Assembly: GCA_027886175.1 (NCBI GenBank)
Contig: JAJNNQ010000027.1
Coordinates: 9,500,001 to 9,564,000 of the forward strand
Reading direction: 5' to 3'
Length of the DNA: 64,000 bases
Origin: Phylloscopus collybita
Taxonomy: Eukaryota; Chordata; Aves; Passeriformes; Phylloscopidae
In this document: positions 34,743 through 48,329 of the stretch, in pieces
Layout: every line of letters begins with the position of its first letter
How positions within the stretch are numbered: position 1 is the stretch's first letter
Position numbers and translations under genes: made by a program
The notes under the pieces: model-generated
What the model was told of the DNA's origin: nothing
What the model saw: only the letters and a program-made list of their open reading frames with translations
The model's database searches: none

Positions 34743-36096
34743 TAAAATTCCATACAAATGAGGATACCTCCCTGGTTCAATCTACCACCAGATGAAAATT
34801 CCTCTGCCCTTGTAGTGCCAAAAGCCTCGTATAAAATGACATTTTAAACGTAGGGTGGACACTTAGGTTTCCCATGGAAAAGGGCCACCGTTCGTGTCTA
34901 ATGCTGTCTGCCTGCAACTGGGCATATGCCTGCTGAAATTCCATACAACAGAGGATATCTCCCAGGTGGAATCTACCAGCAGATGGAATTTTGTCTGCCC
35001 TTGTAGTGCCAAAGGCCTCGTAGTAACTGATATAAAGAACGTGAGGTGGAGACGTTGATTTCCCATGGAAAAGGGCAAACGTTCGTGTCTAATGCTCGCT
35101 ATGTGCCGCTGGGATTCTGCCCACAAGAATTCCACTTAAATTCCATGCAAATGAGGATATCTCGCAGTTGCATTCTCCCAATAGATGGACGTTTGTGTGC
35201 CCTTGTAGTTCCAAAGGCCTCCTACAAACTGATACAAGGAACGTGAGGTGGAGACTTTGGTGTCCCATTGAAAAGGGCCACCGTTAGTGTCTAATGCAGT
35301 CTGCCTGGAACTAGGCTCATGTCTGCTGAAATTCCACAAAAATGAGGATATCTCCCAGATGGAATCTAACACCAGATGGAAGTTTATCTGCCTTTGTAGT
35401 GCCAAAGGCATCCTACAAACTGACATCAGGAACGTGAGATGGAGACTTTGGTTTCCCATGGAAAAGGACCACCGTTCTTGTCTAATGCTATCTGGCGACT
35501 TTTCGGATTCTGCCGACTAAAATTCCACTAAAATTCCATTCAAATGAGGATATCTCCCTGGTGCAATCTACCACCAGATTAATTTTCCTTTGCCTTTGTA
35601 GTGCCTAAGGCCTCTTACAAACTGACATCAGGAACGTGAGGTGGAGACTTTGGTTGCCCATGGAAAAATGCCACCGTTTTTGTCTAATGCTGTCTGCCGG
35701 CCACTGGGCTTATTCCGTCTTAAATTCCATACAAATGGGGATATCTCCCAGATAGAATCCACCACCACTTGGAAGTTTGTCTACCCTTGCAGTGTTAAGG
35801 CCTCCAACACACAGACATCAGGAACATGGAGTGAAGACTTTGGATTCCCATGGAAAGGGGCCACTGTTCGTGTCTAATGCAGTCTACGTGCCACTGTGGT
35901 TCTGCCTTCTAAAATTGCACAGAAATGAGGATATCTCCCAGGAACAATCTACTACCAGATGGAAGTTTGTCTTCCCGTGTAATTCCAAAGGCCTCCTACA
36001 AACTGACATCAGGAACGTGAGGTGGAGACTTTGGTTTCCAATGGAAAAGTTCCAGTGTTCGTGTCTAATGCTGTCTGCCTGCCACTGAGCTTCTCT
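34743..36096 (-). repeat. Right member of the inverted pair with 26.3-27.7 kb
   Basis: Reverse complement of about 26310-27663, with a constant coordinate sum near 62,406. Shared rare variants include GGCGACTTTTCGGATTC here versus GAATCCGAAAAGTCGCC near 26896, and CTCGCTATGTGCCGCTGGG here (35095) versus its complement near 27293. The copies differ by a few percent, more than the recent tandem duplications. Confidence 0.85.
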
Positions 36097-39000
36097 CTGT
36101 TGAAATTCCATAGAAATGAGGATATCTCCTCGATGCAATCAACCACCAGACGGAACTTTGTCTGCCTTTGTAGTGCCAAAGGCCTCCTTCAAACTGACAT
36201 CAGGAACCTGGGGTTGAGACTTTGGTTTCCCATGGAAATGGACCAGCGTTCGTGTCTAATGATGTGTGCCTGCCAGTGGGCGTATGGCTACTAAAATTAC
36301 ATACAAATGAGGATGTCTCCCAGGTGCCATCTACCACCAGATGGAAGTTTGCCTGCCCCTGTAGAGCCAAAGGCTTCCTACAAATTGACATCAGGAACCT
36401 GAGGCGGACACTTTGGTTTCCCATGGAAAAGGGCCACCGTTCGTGTCTAATGCTGTCTGCTTGCCACTGGGATTATGGCTACTAATATTACATACAAATG
36501 AGGATATCTCCCAGATGCAATATGCCACCAGTTGGAAGTTTGTCTCCTCCTGTAGTACCAGATGCCTCCTAGAAAATGACATCAGGAACTTGGGGTGGAG
36601 ACTTTGGTTTCCCATGGAAAAGGACCACCGTTCCTCTCTAAATCTGTCTACCTGGCACTGTGGTTTTGACTGCTGAAGTTCCATACTAATGATATAACTC
36701 CCAGGTGCAATCTACCACCAGGTGGAAGTTGTCTGCCCTTGTAGTGCCAAAGGCCTCCGAGAAACGTATATCCGGAACGTGGGGTGGAGACTTTGGTTTC
36801 CCGTAGAAATGGGCCACTGTTCGTGTCTGATGCTATTTGCCTGCCACTGGGCTTCTTCCTACTAAAATTCCACTAAAATTCGATAGAAATGAGGATATCT
36901 CCCAGGTGCAATCTACAACCAGATGGAAGATTTTCTGCCCGTGTACTACCAAAGCCCTCCTAAGAAACTGACATCAGGAACCAGGGGTGGAGACTTTGTT
37001 TTCCCATGGAAAACGGCCAGCGTTCGTGTCTAATGCTGTCTACTTGCCACTGGGCTTCTGCCTGCTTTAATTCCACTAGAATTCCATACAAATGAGGATA
37101 TCTCCAAGATGCAATATGCCACCAGTCGGAAGTTTGTCTGTTCTTGTAGTGCAAAAGGCCTCCTAAAAACTGACATCAGGAACCTGGCCTGGAGACTTTG
37201 GTTTCCCTTGGAAAAGGCCACTATTCAGGTCTAATTCTGTGTGCCTGCCGCTGGGATTCGGCGGACTGAAATTCCTCTAAAATTCTATAAAATTGAGAAT
37301 ATCTCGCAGGTGCAATCTACTCCCGGTTTGAAGTTTCTCTGCACTTGTAGTGCCAAAGGGCTCCTATAAACTCACTTCTTAAACGTAGGATGTATAATTT
37401 AGTTTCCCGTGGAATAGGGCACTGTTCATGCCTAATGCTGTGTGCCTGCCACTGGGCATATGCCTGCTAAAATTCCATACATATGAAGACATCTCCCAGG
37501 TGCAATCTACCACCAGATGGAAGTTTTTCTGCCCTTGTACTTCCAAACGCCTCTTACAAACTAACATCAGGAACGTGGGGTAGAGACTTCGGTTTCCCAT
37601 GGAAAAGGGGCACCGTTTGTGTCTAATGCTGTCTGCCTGCCACTGGGGTTATGCCTGCTGAAATTCCTCACAAATGAGGATATCTCCCACACGGAATCTA
37701 CCCCCAGTTGGAAGTTTGTCTGCCCTCGTAGTGCCAAAGCCCTCCTACAAACTGACATCAGGAACCTGGAGTGGAGACTTTGGTTTCTTAAGGAAATGGA
37801 CCACCGTTCGTGTCTAATGCTGTCTGCCAGACACTGGGCTTATGCCTATTAAAATTCCACTAAAATTCTATACAAATGAGGATACCTCCCAGGTGCAATC
37901 TACCACGAGATGGAAGTTTGTCTGCCCCTGTAGAGCCAAAGGCTTCCTACAAATTGACATCAAGAACCTGAGGCGGAGACTTTGGTTTCCCATGGAAAAC
38001 GGCCACCGTTCGCGTCTAATGCTGTCTGCCTGCCTCTGGGCTTATGGCTATTAAAATTACATACAAATGAGGATATCTCCTAGATGCAATATGCCACCAA
38101 TTGGAACTTTGTCTCCTCCTGTAGTGCCAGAGGCCTCCTAGAAAATGACATGAGGAACCTGGGGTGGAGACTTTGGTTTCCCATGGAAATGAGCCACTAT
38201 TCATGTCTAATTCTGTCTACCTGCTGCTGGGATTCTGTCTACTAAAATTCCACTAAAATTCCATACAAATGAGAATATCTCCCAGGTGCAATCTAACACC
38301 AGATTGAAGATTCTCTGCCCTTGTGTTTCCAAAGGCCTCCTACAAACTGCCATCAGGAACCTGGGGTGGAGACTTTGATTTCCCATGGAAAAGGACCACC
38401 GTTTCTGTCTAATGCTGTCTGCCTGGCACTGTGGGTATGACTGCTGAAGTTCCATACAAATGCGGATATCTCCCAGGTGTAATCTACCACCGGGTGGAAG
38501 TTTGTCTGCCCCCGTAGTGCCAAAGGCCTCCTAAAAAGTGACATCAGGAACGTGGGGTGGAGACTTTTGTTTCCCAAAGAAATGGGCCACCGTTCGTGTC
38601 TAATGCTGTTTGCCAGACACTGGGCTTATGCCTACTAAAATTCCACTAAAATTCTATACAAATGAGGATATCTCCCAGGTGCAATCTACCACCAGTTTGA
38701 AGTTTGCCTGCCCTTGTAGTTCCAAAGGCCTCCTACAAACTGACATCAGGAACGTGAGGTGGAGACTTTGGTTTCCCATGGAAAAGGTCCATTGTTCGTG
38801 TCTAATGCTGTCTGCCTGCCACTGGGCTTCTGCCGGCTGAAATTCCATACAAATGAGGGTATCTCCTCAATTCAATCAACCACCAGACGGAACTTTGTCT
38901 GCCCTTGTAGTGCCAAAGGCCTCCTACAAACTGACACCAGGAACCTGGAGTGGAGACTTTGGTTTCCCATGGAAATGGGCCAGCGTTCGTGTCTAATGAT

Positions 39001-41579
39001 GTGTGCCTGCCACTAGGCTTCTGCCTATTAAAATTCCACTAAAATTCCATACAAATGAGGATGTCTCCCAGGTGCAATCTACCACCAGATGGAAGTTTGT
39101 CTGCCCCTGTAGAGCCAAAGGCCTCCTACAAACTGACATCAGGAACGTGAGGTGGAGACTTTGGTTTCCTATGGAAAAGGTCCATTGTTCATGTCTAATG
39201 CTGTCTGCGTTCCACTGGGCTTCTACCTGATGAAATTCCATACAAATGAGGATATCTCCTTGATGCAATCAACCACCAGACGGAACTTTGTCTGCCCTTC
39301 TAGTGCCAAAGGCCTCCTACAAACTGACATCCGGAACGTGGGATGGAGACTTTGGTTTCCCAAGGAAATGGGCCACCGTTCGTGTCTAATGATGTGTGCC
39401 TGCAACTAGGCTTCTGCCTATTAAAATTCCACTAAAATACCATACAAATGAGGATGTCTCCCAGGTGCAATCTACCACCAGATGGAAGTTTGTCTGCCCC
39501 TGTAGAGCCAAAGGCTTCCTACAAATTGACATCAAGAACCTGAGGCGGAGACTTTGGTTTCCCATGGAAAAGGGCCACTGTTCGCGTCTAATGCTGTCTT
39601 CCTGCCACTGGGCTTATGGCTATTAAAATTACATACAAATGAGGATATCTCCTAGATGCAATATGCCACCAATTGGAATTTGTCTCCTCCTGTAGTGCCA
39701 GAGGCCTCCTAGAAAATGACATGAGGAACCTGGGGTGGAGACTTTGGTTTCCCATGGAAATGAGCCACTATTCATGTCTAATTCTGTGTGCCTGCCGCTG
39801 GGATTCGGCGGACTGAAATTCCTCTAAAATTCTATAAAATTGAGATTATCTCGCAGGTGCAATCTACTCCCGGTTTGAAGTTTCTCTGCCCTTGTAGTGC
39901 CAAAGGGCTCCTATATACTCACTTCTTAAACGTAGGATGTATAATTTGGTTTCCCGTGGAATAGGGCACTGTTCATGCCTAATGCTGAGTGCCTGCCACT
40001 GGGCATATGCCTGGTAAAATTCCATACAAATGAGGATATCTCGCAGATGCAATTTACCACCAGATGGAAGTTTTCCTGCCCTTGTAGTGGCAAAGGCCTC
40101 CTAAAAACTGACATCAGGAACCGGGAGTGGCCACTTTGGTTTCCCATGCAAATGGGCCACCGTTCGTGTCTAATCCTGTCTGCTTGCCACTGGGCTTCTT
40201 CCTATTAAAATTCCACTAAACTTCCATAGTAATGAGGATATCTCCCAGCTGAAATCTACAACCAGATAGAAGATTCTCTGCCCTTGTAGAACCAAAGCCC
40301 TCCTAAAAAACTGACATCAGGAACCAGGGGTGGAGACTTTGTTTTCCCATGGAAAAGGGCCAGCGTTCATGTCTAATGCTGTCTGCCTGCCACTGGGCTT
40401 CTGCCTGCTGAAATTCCAAAGGAATTTCGAAATCTCTCCGATGCAATCAACCACCTGACGGAAGTTTGTCTGCCCCTGTAGTGCCAAAGGCCTCCTACAA
40501 ATTGACATCAGGAGCCTGGAGTGGAGAATTCGGTTTCCCATGGAAAAGGGCCACCGTTCGTGTCTAATGCTGTCTGCCGGCCACTGGGCTTATGGCTACA
40601 GATATTACATAGAAATGAGGATATCTCCAAGATGCAATATGCCACCAGTTGGAAGTTTGTCTGTTCTTGTAGTGCAAAAGGCCTCCTAAAAACTGACATC
40701 AGGAACCTGGCCTGCAGACTTTCATTTCCCCTGGAAAAGGGCCACTATTCATGTCTAATTCTGTCTGCCTGCCGCTTGGAATCTGTGTACTAAAATTCGT
40801 CTAAAATTCTTTACAAATGAGAATATCTCGCAGGTGCAATCTACCACCAGGTTGAAGTTTGTCTGCTCTTGTAGTGCCAAAGGCCTCCAAAACATGATAT
40901 CAGGAACATAGGATGGATAATTTGTTTTTCCATGGAAAAGGCCCATTGTTCATGTCTAATACTGCAGCCTGCCAGTGGGTATATGCCTACTAAAATTCCA
41001 TACGTATGAGGATATCTCCCAAATGTAATTTCCCAACAGATGGATGTTTGTCTACACTTTTAATGCCAAAGGCCTCCTGAAAACCGACATCAGGAGCCTG
41101 GGTTGGAGACTTCGGTTTCCCATGGAAAAGGGCCACTGTTCGTGTCTAATGCTGTCTCCCTGCCACTGAGCTTCTGCCTGTTGAAATTCCATAGAAATGA
41201 GGATATCTCCTCGATGCAATCAACCACCAGACGGAACTTTGTCTGCCTTTGTAGTGCCAAAGGCCTCCTTCAAACTGACATCAGGAACCTGGGGTTGAGA
41301 CTTTGGTTTCCCATGGAAATGGACCAGGGTTCTTGTCTAATTCTGTCTGCCTGCCACTGGGTTTATGGCTACTAAAATTACATACAAATGAGGATGTCTC
41401 CCAGGTGCCATCTACCACCAGATGGAAGTTTGTCTGCCCCTGTAGAGCCAAAGGCTTCCTCCAAATTGACATCAGAAACCTGGGGTGGAGACATTGGTTT
41501 CCCATGGAAAAGAACCACCGTTCGTGTCTAATGCTGTCTGCTTGCCACTGGGCTTATGGCTACTAAAATTACATAAAAA
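36097..41579 (-). repeat. Satellite monomers between the inverted block and the 8.8-kb duplication
   Basis: Typical 191/202-bp monomers in minus orientation. Local duplications are visible: the segment around 37230-37500 (GGATTCGGCGGACTGAAATT, then AACGTAGGATGTATAATTT) recurs around 39790-40010, and the monomers at 37890-38190 recur at 39450-39750. No gene or other element is seen. Confidence 0.88.
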
Positions 41580-42089
41580 TGAGGATATCTCCCAGATGCA
41601 ATATGCCACCAGATGGAAGTTTGTCTGCTCTTGCAGTGCTAAAGGCCTCCTTCAAACTGACATTTGGAACCTGGCTTGGAGACTTTGGTTTCCTATGGAA
41701 AAGGCCCACCGTTTATGTTTAATGCTGTCTGTCTGCCATTGGGCTTCTGAGTACTAAAATAATACTAAAATTCCGTACACATGAGGACATCTCCTAGATG
41801 CAATCTACCGCCAGATGGAAATTTGTCTGCCAGTGTAGCGCCAATGGCCTCGTAAAAACTGACATCAGGAACATAGGATGCATAATTTGTTTTTCCATGG
41901 AAAAGGGCAACCGTTCGTGTCTAATGCTGTCTGCCTGCCACTGGGCTTCTACGTGCTGAAATTCCATACAAATGAGGATATCTCCCCGATGCACTCAACT
42001 ACCAGACAGAAATTTGTCTGCCCTTGTACTGCCAAAGGCATCCTTAAACCTGACATCAGGAACGTGGTGTGGAGATTTTGCTTTCCCAT

Positions 42090-44050
42090 GGAAAAGGGCC
42101 ATCGTTCCTCTCTAATGCTGTCTGCCTGGCACTGTGGTTATGACTGATGAAGTTCCATACAAATGAGGATATCTCCCAGGTGCAATCTACCACCAGGTGG
42201 AAGTTTGTCTACCCTTGTAGTGCCAAGGCCTCTGAGAAACGTATGTCCGGAACGTGGGGTGGAGACTTTGGTTTCCCATAGAAATGGGCCACCGTTCGTG
42301 TCTAATGCAGTCTGCCTGCCACTGGGCTTCTTCCTACTAAAATTCCACAAAAATTCGATAGAAATGAGGATATCTCCCAGGTGCAATCTACAACCAGATG
42401 GAAGATTTTCTGCCCTTGTACTACCAAAGCCCTCCTAAGAAACTGACATCAGGAACCAGGGGTGGAGACTTTGTTTTCCCATGGAAAACGGCCAGCGTTC
42501 GTGTCTAATGCTGTCTGCCTGCCACTGGGCTTCTGCCTGCTGAAATTCCAAAGAAATTTGGAAATCTCTCCGATGCAATCAACCACCTGACGGAAGTTTG
42601 TCTGCCCCTGTAGTGCCAAAGGCCTCCTACAAATTGACATCAGGAGCCTGGAGTGGAGACTTTGGTTTCCCATGGAAATGGTCCACGGTTGGTGTTTAAT
42701 GCTGTCTACTTGCCACTGGGCTTCTGCCTACTTTAATTCCACTAAAACTCCATACAAATGAAGATATCTCCAAGATGCAATATGCCACCAGTCGGAAGTT
42801 TGTCTGTTCTTGTAGTGCAAAAGGCCTCCTAAAAACTGACATCAGGAACCTGGCCTGGAGACTTTGGTTTCCCCTGGAAAAGGGCCGCTATTCATGTCTA
42901 ATTCTGTCTGCGTGCCACTGGGATTCTGCGTACTTAAATTCCTCTAAAATTCTATACAAATGAGAATATCTCGCAGGTGCAATCTACCCCCGGTTTGAAA
43001 TTTCTCAGCCCTTGTAGTGCCAAAGGTCTCCTATAAACTTACATCTGAAACGTAGGATGGATAATTTGGTTTCCCATGAAAAAGGGCCACTGTTCATGCC
43101 TAATGCTGTGTGCCTGCTACTGGGCGTATGCCTCCCAAAATTCCATACAAATGAGGATATCTCGCAGATGCAATTTACCACCAGATGGAAGATTGTCTGC
43201 CGTTGTAGTGGCAAAGGCCTCCTAAAAAACTGACATCAGGAACCAGGGGTAGAGACTTTGGTTTCCCATGGAAAAGGACCACCGTTCGTATCTAATGCTG
43301 TCAGCCTGGCATTGTGGTTATGAGTGCTGAAATTCCATACAAATGAGGATATCTCCTCAATGCAATCAACCACCAGACGGAACTTTGTCTGCCCTTGTAG
43401 TGCCAAAGGCCTCCTACAAACTGACATCAGGAACCTGGAGTGGAGACTTTGGTCTCCCATGGAAATGGGACAGCGTTCGTGTCTAATGATGTTTGCCTGC
43501 TACTAGGCTTCTGCCTATTAAAATTCCAATAAAATTCCATACCATTGAAGATGTCTCTCACGTGCAATCTACCACCAAATGGAAGTTTGTCTGCCCCTGT
43601 AGAGCAAAAGGCTTCCTACAAATTGACATCATGAAGCTGGGGTGGAGATTTTGGTTTCCCATAGGGCCTCCATTCCTGTCTAATGCTGTCTGCCTGCCAC
43701 TGGGCTTATGGGTACTAAAATTACATACAAATGAGGATATCTCCCAGATGCAATATGCCACCAGATGGAAGATTGTCTCCTCTTGTAGTGCCAGAGGCCT
43801 CCTAGAAAATGACATCAGGAACCTGGGGTGGAGACTTTGGTTTCCATGGAAATGGGCCACTATTCATGTCTAATTCTGTCCGCCTGCCGCTGGGATTCTG
43901 CCTACTAAAATTCCAATAAAATTCCATACAAATGAGAATATCTCCCAGGTGCAATCAAGCACCAGATGGAAGTTTCTCTGCCCTTATGTTTCCAAAGGCC
44001 TCCTACAAACTGCCATCAGAAACCTAGGGTGGAGAATTTAGTTTCCCATG
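42090..44050 (-). repeat. 1,960-bp higher-order unit, copy 1
   Basis: Ten monomers, repeated immediately at about 44051-46010 with an offset of exactly 1,960 over many landmarks. Diagnostic differences from copy 2 are CACTAAAACTCC (near 42740) and GTTTGTCTGCCCC (near 42596), against CACTAAAATTCC and GTTTGTCGGCCCC. Confidence 0.9.
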
Positions 44051-46010
44051 GAAAAGGACCACCGTTCCTGTCTAATGGTGTCTGCCTGGCACTGTGTTTA
44101 TGACTGATGAAGTTCCATACAAATGAGGATATCTCCCAGATGCAATATGCCACCAGGTGGAAGTTTGTCTACCCTTGTAGTGCCAAGGCCTCTGAGAAAC
44201 GTATGTCCGGAACGTGGGGTGGAGACTTTGGTTTCCCATAGAAATGGGCCACCGTTCGTGTCTAATGCAGTCTGCCTGCCACTGGGCTTCTTCCTACTAA
44301 AATTCCACAAAAATTCGATAGAAATGAGGATATCTCCCAGGTGCAATCTACAACCAGATGGAAGATTTTCTGCCCTTGTACTACCAAAGCCCTCCTAAGA
44401 AACTGACATCAGGAACCAGGGGTGGAGACTTTGTTTTCCCATGGAAAACGGCCAGCGTTCGTGTCTAATGCTGTCTGCCTGCCACTGGGCTTCTGCCTGC
44501 TGAAATTCCAAAGAAATTTGGAAATCTCTCCGATGCAATCAACCACCTGACGGAAGTTTGTCGGCCCCTGTAGTGCCAAAGGCCTCCTACAAATTGACAT
44601 CAGGAGCCTGGAGTGGAGACTTTGGTTTCCCATGGAAATGGTCCACGGTTGGTGTTTAATGCTGTCTACTTGCCACTGGGCTTCTGCCTACTTTAATTCC
44701 ACTAAAATTCCATACAAATGAAGATATCTCCAAGATGCAATATGCCACCAGTCGGAAGTTTGTCTGTTCTTGTAGTGCAAAAGGCCTCCTAAAAACTGAC
44801 ATCAGGAACCTGGCCTGGAGACTTTGGTTTCCCCTGGAAAAGGGCCGCTATTCATGTCTAATTCTGTCTGCGTGCCACTGGGATTCTGCGTACTTAAATT
44901 CCTCTAAAATTCTATACAAATGAGAATATCTCGCAGGTGCAATCTACCCCCGGTTTGAAATTTCTCAGCCCTTGTAGTGCCAAAGGTCTCCTATAAACTT
45001 ACATCTGAAACGTAGGATGGATAATTTGGTTTCCCATGAAAAAGGGCCACTGTTCATGCCTAATGCTGTGTGCCTGCTACTGGGCGTATGCCTCCCAAAA
45101 TTCCATACAAATGAGGATATCTCGCAGATGCAATTTACCACCAGATGGAAGATTGTCTGCCGTTGTAGTGGCAAAGGCCTCCTAAAAAACTGACATCAGG
45201 AACCAGGGGTAGAGACTTTGGTTTCCCATGGAAAAGGACCACCGTTCGTATCTAATGCTGTCAGCCTGGCATTGTGGTTATGAGTGCTGAAATTCCATAC
45301 AAATGAGGATATCTCCTCAATGCAATCAACCACCAGACGGAACTTTGTCTGCCCTTGTAGTGCCAAAGGCCTCCTACAAACTGACATCAGGAACCTGGAG
45401 TGGAGACTTTGGTCTCCCATGGAAATGGGACAGCGTTCGTGTCTAATGATGTTTGCCTGCTACTAGGCTTCTGCCTATTAAAATTCCAATAAAATTCCAT
45501 ACCATTGAAGATGTCTCTCACGTGCAATCTACCACCAAATGGAAGTTTGTCTGCCCCTGTAGAGCAAAAGGCTTCCTACAAATTGACATCATGAAGCTGG
45601 GGTGGAGATTTTGGTTTCCCATAGGGCCTCCATTCCTGTCTAATGCTGTCTGCCTGCCACTGGGCTTATGGGTACTAAAATTACATACAAATGAGGATAT
45701 CTCCCAGATGCAATATGCCACCAGATGGAAGATTGTCTCCTCTTGTAGTGCCAGAGGCCACCTAGAAAATGACATCAGGAACCTGGGGTGGAGACTTTGG
45801 TTTCCATGGAAATGGGCCACTATTCATGTCTAATTCTGTCCGCCTGCCGCTGGGATTCTGCCTACTAAAATTCCAATAAAATTCCATACAAATGAGAATA
45901 TCTCCCAGGTGCAATCAAGCACCAGATGAAGTTTCTCTGCCCTTATGTTTCCAAAGGCCTCCTACAAACTGCCATCAGAAACCTAGGGTGGAGAATTTAG
46001 TTTCCCATGG
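44051..46010 (-). repeat. 1,960-bp higher-order unit, copy 2
   Basis: Second tandem copy. It carries CACTAAAATTCC near 44700 and GTTTGTCGGCCCC near 44556. The same pair of units recurs at about 50910-52870 and 52871-54830 inside the second 8.8-kb copy. Confidence 0.9.
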
Positions 46011-48329
46011 AAAAGGACCACCGTTCCTGTCTAATGGTGTCTGCCTGGCACTGTGGTTATGACTGCTGAAGTTCCATACAAATGAGGATATCTCCCAGAT
46101 GCAATATGCCACCAGATGGAAGTTTGTCTGCTCTTGCAGTGCCAAAGGCCTCCTTAAAACTGACATTCGGAACCTGGCCTGGAGACATTGGTTTCCTATG
46201 GAAAAGGCCCACTGTTCATTTTTAATGCTGTCGGTCTGCCACTGGGATTCTGAGTACTATAATTCCACTAAAATTCTATACAAATGAGGATATCTCCCAG
46301 GTGCAATCGACCACCAGATGGAAGTATGTCTGCTCTTGCAGTGCTAAAGGCGTCCTTTATACTGACATTTGGAACCTGGCCTGGAGACTTTGGTTTCCTA
46401 TGGAAAAGGCCCACCGTTCATGTTTAATGCTCTCTGTCTGCAAGTGGGCTTCTGAGTACTAAAATACCACTAAAATTCCATACAAATAAGGAAATCTACG
46501 AGGTGCGATCCACCACTAGATGGAAGTTTGTCTGCCCTTGTAGTGCCAAAGGCCTCCAACAAACTGACATCAGGAGCCTGGGTTGGAGACTTTGTTTTCC
46601 CATGGAAAAGGGCCACTGTTCGTGTCTAATGCTGTCTGCCTGCCACTGGGCTTCTATCTGCTGAAATTCCATACAAATGAGGATATCTTCCCGATGCAAT
46701 CAACCACCAGACGGAAGTTTTTCTGCCCTTGTACTGTCAATGGCCTACTAAAACCTGACATCGGGAACGTGGTGTGGAGACTTTGGTTTCCCTAGGAAAA
46801 GGACCACCGTTCCTGTCTAATGCTGTCTGCCTGGCACTGTGGTTATGACTGCTGAAGGTCCATACAAATGAGGATATTTCCCAGGAGCAATCTACCACCA
46901 GGTGGAAGTTTGCCTGCCCTTGTAGTGCCAAAGGCCTCCTAATAACGGACATCTGGAACGTGGGGTGGAGACTTTGGTTTCCCATAAAAATGGGCCACCG
47001 TTTGTGTCTAATGCTGTCTGCCTGCCACTGGGGATCTTCGTAATAAAATTCCAATAAAATTCCATAGAAATGAGGATATCTCCCCGGTGCAATCTACCAC
47101 CAGATGGATGTTTTTCTGCCCTTGTAGTTCCAAACGCCTTCTACAAATTGAGATCAGGAACGTTGGGTGGAGACTTTTGTTTTCCCATGGAAATGGACCA
47201 CCGTTTGTGTCTAATGCTATGTGACTGCCACTGGGATTATGCCTAGTAAAATCCCGTACAAATGAGGATATCTCCCAGATAGAGTCTACCACCAGATGAA
47301 AGTTTGTCTGCCCTTGTAATGCCAACGGCCTCCTACAAACTGACATCAGGATTCTGGATAGGACGCTTTGGTTTCCCATGGAAAAGGGGCACCCTTGGTG
47401 TTTAATGCTGTCTCCTTGCCACTGGGCTTATGACTACTGAAATTACATACAAATGAGGATATCTCCCTAAGAAAATTTCCCACCAGATGGAAGTTTGTCT
47501 ACACTTTTAATGCCAAAGGCCTCCTAAAAACTGACATCAGCAGCCTGGGTTGGAGACTTTGTTTTCCCATGGAAAAGGGCCACCGTTCCTCTCTAATGCT
47601 GTCTGCCTGCCACTGGGCTTCTACCTGATGAAATTCCATAAAAATGAGGATATCTCAACGATGCAATCAACCACCAGACGGAAGTTTGTCTGCCCTTGTA
47701 GTGACAAAGGCCTCCTAGAAAGGGACATCAGTAACGTGGGGTGGAGACTTTGGTTTCCATCAAATGGGCCATTGTTCGTGTCTAATGCTGTCTGCCTGCC
47801 ACTGGGTTTCTTCTTACTAAAATTTCCACTAAAACTTCATAAAAATGAGGATATCTCCCAGGTGCAATCTACAACCAGATGGAAGTTTCTCTGCCCTTAT
47901 ATTGGAAAACGTCTCCTACAAAGTGACATCAGAAACATGGGGTGGAGATTTTGGTTTCCCATTGAAAAGGGCCACTGTTTCGTGTCTAATGCTGTCTGCC
48001 TGGCACTGGAGTTATGGCTACTGAAATTCCTTACAAATGAGGACATCTCCCAGATGGAATCTACCACCAGTTGGAAGTTTGTCTGCCCTTCTAGTGCCAA
48101 AGGCCTCCTACAAACTGACATCAGGAACGTGGGATGGAGACTTTGGTTTTCCAATGAAATCGGCCACCGTTCGTGTCTAATGCTGTCTGCCAAATACTGG
48201 GCTTATGCCTACTAAAATTCCACTAAAATTCTATACAAATGAGGATACCTCCCAGGTGCAAGCTACCACCAGATGGAAGTTTGTCTGCCCTTGTAGTGCC
48301 AAAGGCTTCCTACAAATTTACATCAGGAA

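Noticed and set aside
47550..48215. 221-codon open frame in the right arm
   Set aside because: Made of satellite sequence. The duplicate at 56367 stops after 78 codons because of a one-base homopolymer difference. No domain, start context or codon bias is recognisable.
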